DNA from: Persea americana
Lineage: Eukaryota; Streptophyta; Magnoliopsida; Laurales; Lauraceae
DNA: 64,000 bases
Assembly: GCA_029852735.1 (NCBI GenBank)
Contig: CM056809.1
Span: 90,854,035-90,918,034 of the forward strand
Direction: 5' to 3'
Part shown: piece by piece, positions 24,660 through 35,058 of the stretch
Layout: the number at the start of each line of letters is the position of its first letter
Position numbering within the stretch: the stretch's first letter is position 1
The notes under the pieces: model-generated
Databases searched by the model: none
Seen by the model: the letters and a program-made list of their open reading frames with translations, nothing else
What the model was told of the DNA's origin: nothing
Program-made: the position numbers and the translations under genes

Positions 24660-24782
24660 ACTGCTAATGAAGATGAGATGAAAAGAAGCAGCAGAAGAGA
24701 AGCAACCACAGAGACCTTGTTTACTCCGAGAACTGCCATTTGTGAAATGTATGACATACTCATGTGGACAACAATCGCCCCC

Positions 24783-24789
24783 TTTTATA
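24783..24789 (-). promoter_or_regulatory. TATA box of CRP gene 3
   Basis: Gene strand reads cttataaaaggg, 44 bp before the ATG, in the conserved catttcttataaaagg context. Confidence 0.65.
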
Positions 24790-24847
24790 AGAAATGGGCA
24801 GTGTATATCTATCTTTTCTATTAGAGATGTTTTTTGCTTGTTATGGG

Positions 24848-25000
24848 CCACAAATAGGAGACTGGAGTCCATAAATAGACTTCCAAGGATCTTTTTTGGC
24901 GAAGTTTCTATAAAAATCAAGTTTCTAGATACTTCTGGCACAAATAAGAGACTGAACTCCATAAATAGACTTCCAAGGATCTTCTTGAGTGAAACAATCC
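24848..25000. repeat. 90-bp tandem repeat upstream of CRP gene 3 (about 2 units)
   Basis: Units start with gagactgga/gagactgaa at 24858 and 24948, exactly 90 bp apart, and contain ataaatagacttccaaggat. The same repeat occurs at 28178/28268 upstream of CRP gene 4 and in three units at 40111/40201/40291 upstream of the 39.5-kb pseudogene. Confidence 0.75.
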
Positions 25001-25269
25001 AAGAGGTAGCAATTGGTTTGGTATTTGACCGGGTTGAGAAGGAGAATCTGTCAATTGAGATTCAACCCTATCATGCTCGTGTTGGACTCATATAATTTGC
25101 CGGCCAATTTGCATTGGTTGGATGTGAGATGGGTTCATAGATGAATTATGATTTCTCCAACTCTACCAGCACACTGGTACAGTACTTGAGACCTGGGAGA
25201 GAGGGGTCATTTGCATGTTAAAAATTAACTTTTATCTCACTCAATATATATATATATATATATATATAT

Positions 25270-25690
25270 TAGCTCAGCTAAGTGGTCGGGACCGTTGAGA
25301 GACTCACGTGTGAAAAAATAGGAAACTTGCACAGGCAAGGAGGGCGTAACTCGTTCAAACAAGGAAAAGGAACACACATGAGCACTTCATTATGGATAGA
25401 GAAAGGCAGATTTTTGTAGAGATTCCAATTTAGCCATTAATGCTATCACAAAACCTCAAAATGTGTCTCGTTAATTAGCTATCAACAGGAGTATCAATTG
25501 TCATTCTCCTAATCTTACAAAATCATGTTTAAGCACAGTTGATGAAGTTTCTGTTATCAATTCTAATGCATTTACTTCTATCTCTTTTTGAATAAATATC
25601 GATGTTTCAACCCAAAAAAAAAAAAAAGTGCAAGGAGAGGGGCAAGGCCAGGTTCGAAACCCTGACCTCCTAGTAAGAGCTGCTTCTAAT
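25270..25690 (-). mobile_element. SINE-like retroposon interrupted by a poly-A insertion
   Basis: Both ends match the uninterrupted copy at 28563-28697. The minus strand shows ctaggaggtcagggtttcg with a ggtttcgaacc-like box B. It is split by about 240 bp (25388-25627) ending in a long A run, probably a short retroposon tail. Confidence 0.4.
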
Positions 25691-26487
25691 TATAAGGGTC
25701 ATACTGACCTGAGTCATAACCTATAATTCCTGACCCACATTGGACAATATGAGCTGCGGGCGAGTTGGATTACATGGGATTGATTCATAGGCAAGCTCAA
25801 GAATGTCACTCCCCACCCGCTTATATTTCTAACCATCCATCCATTTATATTAACCACAAACAAACCATTGTGTTAAAGATTAGTACGTTTGATAAAGTTT
25901 GGTTTAGTCGTTAGAGATTTTAGGTAATTTGAATTTTAAATAATTTGTAATTAAGCTTTCTCTTCATTGTATAAATTAAGATCATTTTCCAATTGAAAGG
26001 TACGGTTGAATATGTAATGAATTTATTTCTTTGAAATTATTTACATTAAGATTCTTTAATTGTTGCAACTTAAGCAAAAGGTCCTCACGTGCATTGTGCG
26101 GGCGCATATGCGAAGGGTAAAATGGCCCCACGTCGCGTCTTGTAGAGGCGTGTGCTTCTAGTCCGAATAGGATATGATATTCTCTCATAATCGAGAACGA
26201 TTTATGAAGTGGGTCAACGACCATATCCATGATGATTATGATCCAATCTTCCATGATGAGTGGCACGGGATTCCTCAAATATCAGCAATTTGTCGTTATC
26301 GCATGCAATGATCTGAGATACGTACGTTTCACATTTTTACATTAATGTAAGAAAAGAACCCTATAGTAGAACAGTAAAGCTTTGCCAGCATTCTTATATT
26401 AATCCATGTGTATGTTTCTTCATTTATCATCATTATCAAAGTCTTATCCTAAATATATCTCTTTATTATTTCATATAATTGTTATAT
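25570..26487. repeat. Recent segmental duplication, copy 1 (partner 35059-35967)
   Basis: Offset is a constant 9489 bp over most of its length and only a few differences are visible (for example atcagcaattt against atcaccaattt). It covers the 3' flank of CRP gene 4 but stops about 16 bp before the end of that gene's exon 2 (26503). Confidence 0.88.
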
Positions 26488-26502
26488 ATCAATACATGTT
26501 TA

Positions 26503-27850
26503 CTACGTTGAGCAACAACATAAGACACCATCACCGGTTGCCACACAATGGCCATAGCGATATCCAGAACGAATGCACTCGTCGTTGCAAGAAGGGAGGC
26601 ACACTACCGTACAGCCATTCATGAGAGGGACATCCGCTCCTGCAGCTGCATGTCATTTTATGATATCAGAATAATTCCTTTTATAAAAATAAAATATCTT
26701 TTTGTCATTTAGTGAAACGAGAAAATAACTTTTTTCCTTTTCATTTAATAAGAGATATTTTAAAAAAAAAATTATATTTTTTTATTATTGCCCATCGTCT
26801 TCTTCTCTTGTATCTTAAAGTGACTCTTCACTTCAATTCACCTTACAAATGAATTACCGAAATAGGGTTAGCTAGTTGGACATAACCATGGTCCAATATG
26901 CTTTTGGATAGGCATTGGCCTTAGACTTTTGTACGTGGGCAAGGTCTGAATCTATAACTTGGGCTTTTCTTTTCTTTTCTTTTCTTTCTTTTTTTTTCTT
27001 TTTTCGATAACCCATGGTATCTCCTACTTGCCCAACACAAGGGCCAAAGGTCCGGAGCCTGATGGACACTCGAATCTGGACAGCCAAAAACTAATCTTAA
27101 AGGGCACATGCAAATCCTCCTATCATAATGGTAATTTAGTGACTGACTTTTCCAATCAAATCAAGTAATAGAAAGCCTGGGCTGTTCTTACCCAATTTAC
27201 TAAATTGGCGGCCTGCATATATGGGCGGACACTAACCGCCCATGCTGTGGTTGGGTGGAAATGGGCTTATATTTTAAGTCAGGCTGAGATTTGCCTCATT
27301 TCAGCTTGACCCCGACCGTGAAGCCCTACTTATAATCTACAATTATTTTAAATTTTAGCTAGAAGCGACTATCAGAAAATAGTGGCAAAACTTTACTGGG
27401 TTAGAATACTTTTTATAATTGGAGAACTCATCTACTTGATATGTCAGCACATGGGGCCCACCTAGTTACTGATATGAATGGACCATGAAAACCGCACTCG
27501 CTAATTACAATGGATCTATTGGGTCTGCACCCATCCAAATAGACCGGACCATTGGAGCAAGATTCAAATTCTCTCTTTGATATGAAACTGCTAAACTTTT
27601 GGTCCATAGGTCACGGGGTTAGATGCATGGAATTGGCCCCAGTTTTGGTGGGTTGATCTTTCCATTCCCCTAATCAGATCATTAGTGGGGTCCCAGAGGG
27701 GTCCCATCTAGCTAGGGCCCATATATATGAGAGATTATTAATCAAGCTGCAAATAAAAACCTTACCCATGACTGCGAATGGAGATGAGATGAAAAGCAGG
27801 ATGAGAACAAAAGCTACCACATAAACCTTGTTTACTCCAAGAATTTCCAT
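26503..27850 (-). CDS. CRP gene 4: secreted eight-cysteine defensin-like peptide
   Basis: Two-exon gene, complement(join(26503..26645,27766..27850)), 75 codons plus TAG. Exon 1 (85 nt) codes a signal peptide (MEILGVNKVYVV, then LILLFISS) and ends ATGG/gtaag. The phase-1 intron is about 1120 nt and carries a hAT-like MITE (about 26870-27326). Exon 2 codes cysteines spaced x3, x3, x3, x9, x8, CCC, ending ST, with C-LPS-C and GYRYGHC. The acceptor is doubled (tgcagctgcag); using the second AG (exon from 26639) would give 73 residues in the same frame. The TATA box is at 27891-27897, with a foldback MITE and 90-bp repeats further upstream. All elements are intact, so it is probably functional. 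Confidence 0.82.
26870..27326. mobile_element. hAT-like MITE in intron of CRP gene 4
   Basis: Diverged member of the family at 1194-1605 (gggttagctagttgg on the left, gaccgtgaagccct on the right), in the same intron position. It has gained a CT-rich stretch at about 26965-27005. Confidence 0.4.
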
Positions 27851-27890
27851 TTTTTAAATGTACTTGCTCCTGTGAGCATCAATGGCCCCC

Positions 27891-27897
27891 TTTTATA
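27891..27897 (-). promoter_or_regulatory. TATA box of CRP gene 4
   Basis: Gene strand reads cttataaaaggggg, 41 bp before the ATG. Confidence 0.65.
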
Positions 27898-27950
27898 AGA
27901 GCAATAAGAGATAACAAGTGTAGTGGGTATGTGTATTCCCCTTTAGATTG

Positions 27951-28129
27951 AGTGAGGATCCCTTGTTTGGTCCAAACAGGGTCAACCAGGGGGTGACACA
28001 TGGGGGGAGGAGTCCAATCAGCCCATCCCATCTGCCCCTTAAAAAAAAATCCCCCCCCGCCCCCCCCATGTGTCATCCCCTGGTTGGTCCAAACAGGGTT
28101 CCCTTGTTTGGACCAAACAGGGGATCCGC
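27951..28129. mobile_element. Foldback MITE in the CRP gene 4 promoter
   Basis: About 55-bp arms: ggatcccttgtttggtccaa on the left is inverted as ttggaccaaacaggggatcc on the right. The arms meet around a C-rich centre near 28040-28068. Flanking direct repeats ttcccctttagatt (about 27937) and ttccctttagatt (about 28130) look like a target duplication. It lies about 55 bp upstream of the TATA box. Confidence 0.7.
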
Positions 28130-28167
28130 TTCCCTTTAGATTAGATATGTTCTTGGCTTGTTATGGG

Positions 28168-28320
28168 CCACAAATAGGTGACTAGACTCCATAACTAGAC
28201 TTCCAAGGATCCATTTTGGTGATTTTGCGGTACGAATGAAATCTCTAGATACTTATGGCACAACTAGGAGACTGGAGTCTATAAATAGATATCCAAGGAT
28301 TTTTTTTTGTGAAACAATTC
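28168..28320. repeat. 90-bp tandem repeat upstream of CRP gene 4 (about 2 units)
   Basis: Units at 28178 and 28268 (gtgactagac and gagactggag), each with an ataa(a/c)tagacttcc-like core; spacing 90 bp. Confidence 0.7.
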
Positions 28321-28562
28321 AAGAGGCAGCAAATGGGTTTCTATTTGACCGGGTTGAGGAGAATCTGTCAATTGAGGTCCAACCCTATTCAGCTCATATT
28401 CGACCCATATAAGTTGTGGGTCAGTTTACATTGGATGGATGTGAGACGGGTTTATAGAGCAGTTATGATTTTGCCACCTCTACCAGCACACTGGTGCAGT
28501 TGGGACTTAGGTTGGGGCATTTGCATGTTAAAAATTGACCCTTATCTCAGCCAATATTTATT

Positions 28563-28697
28563 TTGGTAGCCTACATGAGGGGTAGGGACGTAACTCGCAC
28601 AAGCGAAGAGAATACAAACTCGCACCAGCGAGTGGAAGGAACACACATGAGCAAGGGGAGGGCAGAGGCCAAGGTTGAAACCCTGACCTCCTAGTAA
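28563..28697 (-). mobile_element. SINE-like retroposon
   Basis: Uninterrupted version of the 25270-25690 element. The minus strand has ctaggaggtcagggtttcaa near box B; the body has repeated aactcgcac words. Confidence 0.35.
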
Positions 28698-28699
28698 GA

Positions 28700-29435
28700 A
28701 TTGCAAGTGGGGGTTGTTAATAGTTAGTTTTCCGCACTTTAACGTTTACGCATTTTGGATGTATTGATTAGCAACTTGGATTTATATAATGAGTTTTTTA
28801 CTTTACAACTCTTTATCTTTTCAGAGTTGAGGCCCGGCAATGATCTTGAGATTAAGCCAGGTATTATCTCAGCTCGGCGATGATCTTGCGATTAAGCTAG
28901 GTATTATCCTACTTCCACAATTATTACCGTTGATTTTTCTATTTCAATAAAAAAAAATCAACTCCCTTTTCCCAATCCTTATTATCTTTCCACCATCTTC
29001 ATCACATTCCTATCTCCATCATCAATTTGCGAAATTAAAGGACAACGCTTTTGAAAGAGATCGTACCAGATCAGATCTAGTGGACAACCGACACCGATAG
29101 AGTCAACAAGAGCAAGACATCATCATTTATTTTTTACATTAAGGTTCTTTAATTGCTGCAACCTTGACCTACTAGGAATAGTTTTGGTAGTGATCTTATC
29201 AAGTACAGGGCAGATGCAGTTTAATTTGGTAGTGATTTTATCAACCTTGCCCTACTAGGATTGCTTTCCTTTCTATTTCAGCTACTTCATGATATGTGTT
29301 TGTGTCGATTAATGCTCTTCCTTAGTTCCTCTTCATGGGACATTAATTTCATAAAGAATTTAGTGTTCTTTTCTGTTGTTGAAATGGTATTCCCTTCTCC
29401 TGGATTTTATTATTCTGTGGGAGCAATCCCATAAC
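28700..29435. other. Unassigned repeat-like DNA
   Basis: No gene seen. Contains a local tandem duplication (ggcaatgatcttgagattaa and ggcgatgatcttgcgattaa) near 28835-28905. Confidence 0.3.
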
Positions 29436-29439
29436 ACCG

Positions 29440-30187
29440 ACATTATGCTAAACTTCGGTAACAGTACCGGCACAGTTTGTCTTGGTCTCGGTTATGCGCT
29501 GCTCGGCAGGTGACAACAGTGTCAAGGCAGTTCGGTAGCTCGGTAGTTCGGCAATAGTGTCGAGTAGCGAGGCTACTCTCAGCACGGTAACAGTACCGCT
29601 GCTCTCAGTTTGGCAGCAGTGCCAGCTGTGTGGGTGTATCGACAACGGTCCCAAGACGCCTCCATCTAATGGCTATCTTTGATCTCGGTACGGGTACGGA
29701 GCATCATTTAAATACAGCCATGCTCCTATGAAAAGTACGGATGTGTACTGACAAATAGGGTGGCTCGTAATAGAGATAAGGAGTTGACTTTATCACACCA
29801 TCATGTCAGCAGTCCTAGGGAGAATGGGTGGGACCTTACCCCCACCTACCTCCACTCAGCCAAAGGGATGAGGAGACCTCCACCTATATATGTGCATGGG
29901 ATCAGTCCCAGTGAGGTACGCGCATACATACATCAACACATCCACTCCTGCCTTTCTCTTCTCCACTCTACCTTTGCTTAGTTGCAGAACTAACTTAGGC
30001 ATTGGAGTGCCTGCGGCTGACAGCAGTCAAGGCCTCTGAACTCTGTTTCTCTCCTTCCCTTTCGGGTCTCAGGCGTTCGGTCTTTCCCTAAAAGAGTTCT
30101 ACATCATCCTAATTAAGCGAGTGTCATTTTTGACTTACAATTATAAACTCTTAATTTGTTTTGAGCTAATCTTGACGCTGTTACATT
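29440..30187 (+). mobile_element. Gypsy-type LTR fragment
   Basis: Contains the word string ttaggcattggagtgcctgc and ends tgttaca, both typical of the 3' part of plant Ty3/Gypsy LTRs, plus repeated cggtagctcggtagttcgg. The left border is unclear and no target duplication is seen, so it is probably 5'-truncated. It sits directly before a helicase exon. Confidence 0.4.
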
Positions 30188-30204
30188 CACTGCAGTAGAT
30201 ATGC

Positions 30205-30442
30205 TCCGCTGCAAAAAGGGAACGAGATGTCATGGGAAAAGGACTGAAGGCTTTCGAGTCATATATCCGAGCATGTAAAGACCATCACTGCTCTTACATT
30301 TGCAGGTTGTTGTAGTCCCTATTTTCAGATCTGCTAGAAATGGTTTCAACATTCTCATATCATATTTTCCAGATGGAAAGAACTGGAGATTGGGAAGTTG
30401 GCCATGGGATATGGTCTACTGCAACTACCTTCAATGCCTGAG
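30205..30442 (+). pseudogene. DEAD-box RNA helicase gene fragment (RH18/DDX55-like)
   Basis: Two adjacent exons of a plant helicase of the RH18 (DDX55/Spb4-like) group are recognisable. The first ends at 30305 with the residues DHHCSYICR; the second is 30373-30442 with WKELEIGKLAMGYGLL then PSMPE. They are joined by a short intron with intact borders (TGCAG/gttgtt and ttccag/A) that splits an arginine codon. This belongs to the conserved region after the helicase core in that family. No upstream helicase core and no clear next exon are present, so it is a captured or relic fragment. A possible CpG-type change is seen before the conserved SAAKRERD. Confidence 0.72.
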
Positions 30443-30779
30443 GTGAGACAGCATTCCTTCTTAATTCATGTTTTCATGCCTGCTGACAATGTTTGTGTGG
30501 CACAGATTAAGTACCAGTAAGCAAACTTATATTTATCTGTTTTCCTATTTGTTCTTCATGCATATAAATCTAGGTGAAGCCAGAGCAGCAATCATGTGAT
30601 ATTTACCAAAAAATAAAACAACAATAATGCATGTGATGCCCAATAGAGAAAGCATAATATTTTTGTGCAAGCCTGCTATGAACAGTGGGGCTCAACTTCT
30701 GTTAGTCTAAGCAATTAATCTGTAGGTGTTGGCCTCAACCATGGAATAGACAATGCCAAGATGACTCTTCCCCTTCTTC

Positions 30780-30810
<31 letters not shown>

Positions 30811-30969
30811 TTAGGATATCCCCTGTGGCTTCCTATATGAGGGATTTTGGTCACAAAATGTGGGCTTCTTCGTAGTTATAGTTTGGCAGGTACAAAAATT
30901 CTTGATCAAACATTGATTTAACTCATCAACAGTCCTTACAGCTCAATTAGATTAACTATGGTTATAGGC

Positions 30970-31446
30970 CTAGAGGTGTAAATTTAGGCAGGTGGCCCAA
31001 GCCGAGCACGGGCCCTGCACTGAAAAACTGTGCCTGAGGTGTTGACTTGGTCAAAGGGCTGGCCCTGGCAGTCCCCCGCTGGGCCGTGCTGGGCCAACGC
31101 ACCAAGCCCTCAAGTGGCATGGGCCAGGCCTAGCCCTCCAGGCCCAATGGTCTGATTTTAAAGTATAACCTATTTTTTAGAATGTATCACAGGTTTTTAA
31201 AATTGTAATTCTTTTCTTTTTTCATTTATCATAAGGTTTGAATTTCATTATATATTGATTACAAGTTCAAACTTGTAATTTTTTGGAACTTTGTAGCTTA
31301 AATTTCAAGGAAATCTAATCTATTTGATGTATTTTTTCAAAACATCATTAGTGTCATTCTACTTATTTATTTCTCTTAGTTTATTTTTCATAATGAAATT
31401 GATCCAAGAGTTTAAGTCCAAGTTCGTGCCCGCCCAAGTCCAACTT

Positions 31447-31477
<31 letters not shown>

Positions 31478-31618
31478 TATAAAAGGGAGGGAGTGGGAGC
31501 CGTGAGCCGTCCACGAGCTGCACAGCACAGCATGACCTATATAATTCTCATGGGCCATGCCGGTCCAGGCACAACTGTGCTCAGTCATGAGTGGGCCGTG
31601 CCGTGCTTACATGCCTAG
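30970..31618. mobile_element. hAT-like MITE rich in gggcc words
   Basis: Left end ctagaggtgtaaat and right end gcttacatgcctag are imperfect inverted repeats; the interior is a run of ggcccagc/gggccatg words. No coding capacity. Confidence 0.45.
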
Positions 31619-32326
31619 TTATAGCACAAGGAGTACTAAAAAGGTTGAGTGAAAAGAGGAAAGTAATGTGACATTGTTTGCTTCTCCATGTTTGGATAAA
31701 AAAAATTAGAGCGAGTGAAGGACCCATAATTTTTGTTTGAGGGTTTGTATCCTAATAGGTAAGTTGGTTTTCAGGGCAAACTAAGGATTTTTATGTGGGG
31801 TTTAAAGGTGGTCCCATAATTTTTATTGGATGTTTGGAAGCAGATATGGAATCCTCATATAAGTTTTGAAAGCGCACCGTAGTGACAGGTGCGGCTACAC
31901 TTGTATACCCGTACTTGGGTCATCCTGTAAATGGATTAGAGAAGTAAACGTATGATGTAATATCCATTACCTTTTACTCCTCTACATGCCTCTTTATTTT
32001 TAGCATAAAATGTGTGATAAATTGTAATGTAGTAAACTTTTATAACAAAAAGGACTTTTTACTCACCCTTACTTATACTTTGCCTCTTCTATCCAAATAA
32101 GGCTCGTACCCAACCTGTGTTTTTACCTAATATACCTTTCTTTTTACTTTTTCTATGACTTTTGACATTTATCTCCCCTCTACTCCAAACATGTGAACAA
32201 ACAGTTCAGAACTTGAAAGGGAATAGTAAATAGTAAGAAAGCTTAAGTACCAACATTCTTACATTGCATGTGAATGTTTATTTATTATTTATTACTAACA
32301 TCATTTTGTTATATTTCACTACACAA

Positions 32327-32476
32327 CTATGGAATGTAGCAGCAACAGAGGACCGATTCACCGGTTGCCACACAACGGCCATTGGAAAATCCATTGCAGA
32401 TGCAGTCGTCATTGGCACCAAGAGGGGCTCATGCACTGGTACGAACATTGCTTCTTAAACTCATCAACATCTGCAG
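32327..32476 (-). pseudogene. CRP pseudogene, exon 2 only (unit 5)
   Basis: Mature-peptide exon with acceptor tgcag/ctgcag and the C-terminal half well kept (NGFSNGRC, VATGESVLCCC, YIP-TAG). One extra base near the third cysteine shifts the frame and brings an immediate TGA. No signal-peptide exon is found to the right, where a LINE remnant begins at about 32525, in what would be the intron. Confidence 0.68.
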
Positions 32477-32524
32477 CTGCATTTCAATGTGTATTGGATT
32501 AGATTTATAAAAATTCTTGAGATG

Positions 32525-33840
32525 TAAAAGATTATACCGCCGTTATCTTCAGACCGTGTGTGTTGTAGAAAATCACAAGAAACAATTGATCATATTTTTA
32601 TTTACTGTGATTTTGCAAAATTGGTTTGGGAAGACTTCCCTTGATATATATTTACTTAGCCCTACCAACTTTGCGACCTTAGGAGACTGGTTTTGGCATT
32701 CTTCTAAAACTACTGCTTCTTTTGGCCTCATCACCCTCTGGTACATTTGGAAAGCCTGTAATTCCTATCTCTTCCTGTTTACGCCCTTGCATCCAGCTTC
32801 TGTTCATGCCAAATCAGCCTCTCTTTTACATGAATGGTATATTTCAAATGACTTGTCTGGATGTGTGCCACCTACAGTAGCCACTGCAACATAGGAACCT
32901 CCACCTTCTGATTTTGTGAAGCTAAATTCTGATGGTTCAGTTGATTTGGCTACTCATTATGCTCTACATGGAGGAATAATTCGGGATCATAATAAAGGTA
33001 ACATGGTTGTTAGCATTGATGGACCTACATTATGTGGACTTGGGGCGGTCGCCCTGGGTCCAATCCAAGAAGGGTTAAAAGTTGCATGGGCCATATGGTT
33101 CGTGCCCAATTTCATAAAGTGATCGCGCCAGCTTAGGTCTCAAAAAAACCCTTTGCTCTCAGTCTCAAAGATCTCCCGAATGAAAAATCATGGAACCCTT
33201 CATTCCATCGCTCTTTTTCTTCCTCTTCAAGCTTAGGCATTTTGGCTTCTACATAATAGCATACGCTACCTTTATACAATATGTGGGGAAGAAAGCGGGA
33301 TATAAGTTCTTTATTCTTTATTTACAAAAAAATAATAATAAAAAATAATGTCTTTAAACCGTGCAATAAGAGGAGATTATTGGTAGTTAGCATTGATTTT
33401 GACCTTTTCAATTTTTCATTGACTATTGTGTACCCCGCCCAAATGAAAATCCTATGTCCGCCATTGGTTTTTAGTTATGCAGCTCAAATGGACACAAATT
33501 AACAACCCATTGCAAGCTGAACTTATTGGGTTGCACAAAACAAATTAAAGGACTGGAACTTGTTATCCATCACCAGTTACAGAATGTCATCGTAGAGGGC
33601 GATGCTCTTTTAATTTGTACATTTTTTCAGGGTCACTCGATTTTTTCTTGGAATCTAATTCCAAGTACTAGGAAGAAAATAATTGGCTCTATGAGGAAAA
33701 TCGGTCAGTGCTCTTTTATGAACTGCTCACAAATGGCTAACACTTTTGCAGATGCATTATCTAGGTTGGCTCCTCCAGTATACACACTGTTTTCAAATAT
33801 TCTATACCACCTTATATTCATTCCTTATATATGCAGGAAC
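32525..33840 (+). mobile_element. LINE (L1-type) 3' remnant with zf-RVT and RNase H
   Basis: The zf-RVT-like part shows CRKSQETIDHIFIYC and FAKLVW at about 32565-32635, then TLWYIWKACNS near 32735. An RNase H start (VKLNSDGSVD) is near 32917 and its C-terminal part (VIVEGDAL, then ANTFADALSRLA) at about 33590-33770. Frames switch several times and about 350 bp of unrelated DNA separates the RNase H halves. It is a 5'-truncated, dead insertion in the intron of CRP unit 5. Confidence 0.65.
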
Positions 33841-33899
33841 AGATGTTACACAGGAGGGATCTACATGAAGCAATGGCTCCTTTGCAATTAGAAGAATTC

Positions 33900-35058
33900 G
33901 ATATGAGACTGTTCGTTTCGACAGTTTTGCACCTTTACATTCTGTACCACCTGATATTGACTCACTCCTTTTTTTTGCTTGAAGGTTTAACATAAACTAC
34001 ACTAGCAACAAAGGCCCATGCTTAGCTCGGGCCCAAGATAAAAATATATTAAAATTTAGATATGGGTGTGTATATTTCTTTTTACTGCAATAAGGATAGG
34101 AAGAGTCCATTAAGATAGCTAATTCGAGAGTATGTAGAAATTTTTTAATTTTAATTGATTCTATATGAAAGAGATATATATATTAGAAAAAGGTATAAAA
34201 TCTAGAAAAAATTAAGTTTTTCAATTTTAGATGGCGGGCCTAACTTCAAGTAGAGTGAAATTTGACCAATGATGGTAATGTAATGGTGATTTTGAGCAAT
34301 TTAGATATAGATATAGCCCCATAAATAGACCTCGTATGGCTTGCTTTCGATAATTTTAGGATAATTATCGTTAGTTGAAGTTTTCATAGGTTCAAAGAAA
34401 GACGTCAGACAAGATCCTTGAATTCTAGCATTAGAAAGAAATCCTTAAAAAGATAATTTGGAAAGAGATACTGGTTGGATGCAACTTGGGCCCAGATCAC
34501 GACAATGCAATTTGGGGCGGGCCAGTTTGGATTCTGGCCTGAGTTTTAATGTGCACGCAGAGTACAAGCCTAGCTTGGGCTCAGATATCCGAATATTAGG
34601 CCAGAGTTGGGCCCTGAGTAGCACACCTCTTGCTCCATTACACTATTAACTGTGTGCCTGAGCTATATAGTGTTGTCCATTGGTTTAAAAAGTCTAAGCT
34701 TTGAATAGATCAAGGCTTGGAAGCCTTGCCTGATCAATTTGAAATCCATGATTAACCGGCTCATCTAAACAGTGTAAATGGGTTGAGTCAAACCCAAGAC
34801 CCAACCTAAAAGAAAATACCAAGTACAGAGTATAGACTCAATGGGCCAGGTCTAGCTCAAAGTATAGGATCTGATGACACAAATTCGACCTCTGTTACGA
34901 TAAGATTATGCTGATATTAGTAGAATCCATATCATGTTGCAGCTTCCAAGCAGGAATTACACTTTTGCTTTTCAAAATAAAGGACATGAAATGTTTACTA
35001 TCTACTGGTCTACCAAATACAAGAGGGTTTTGGGGCTAGACAACTAAAAATCATATCC
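33900..35058. other. Spacer without a gene
   Basis: No coding region supported. About 34315-34340 (ccataaatagacctcg) recalls the 90-bp promoter repeat, so decayed CRP-unit flank may be present. Confidence 0.35.

Larger units (their letters stand above)
20655..24739 (-). pseudogene. CRP gene 3: coding exons intact but exon 1 split by a solo LTR
   Basis: Exon 2 is at 20655-20785 (131 nt). It codes an unbroken mature peptide with all eight cysteines (x3, x3, x3, x9, x8, CCC), ending SK-TAG. Only the second of the usual two acceptor AGs survives (gctgcag at 20786-20791). Exon 1 starts at the ATG at 24737-24739 (MAVLGVNKVSVV, then a leucine run and FISSS). It is interrupted at 24660 by a 2992-bp solo LTR; the last few bases (ATGG/gtaag at 21658-21661) lie on the other side. 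Without the insert the two exons join in phase and give 71 residues. The TATA box at 24783-24789 is intact. The peptide is therefore probably lost or made only by aberrant splicing. The insertion looks recent because coding sequence shows no other lesion. Confidence 0.78.

Noticed and set aside
26406..26624. Plus-strand frame of 72 codons
   Set aside because: Antisense to CRP gene 4 exon 2 and its 3' flank; the duplicate at 35.9 kb breaks it.
32264..32458. Plus-strand frame of 64 codons
   Set aside because: Antisense shadow of the CRP pseudo-exon at 32327-32476.
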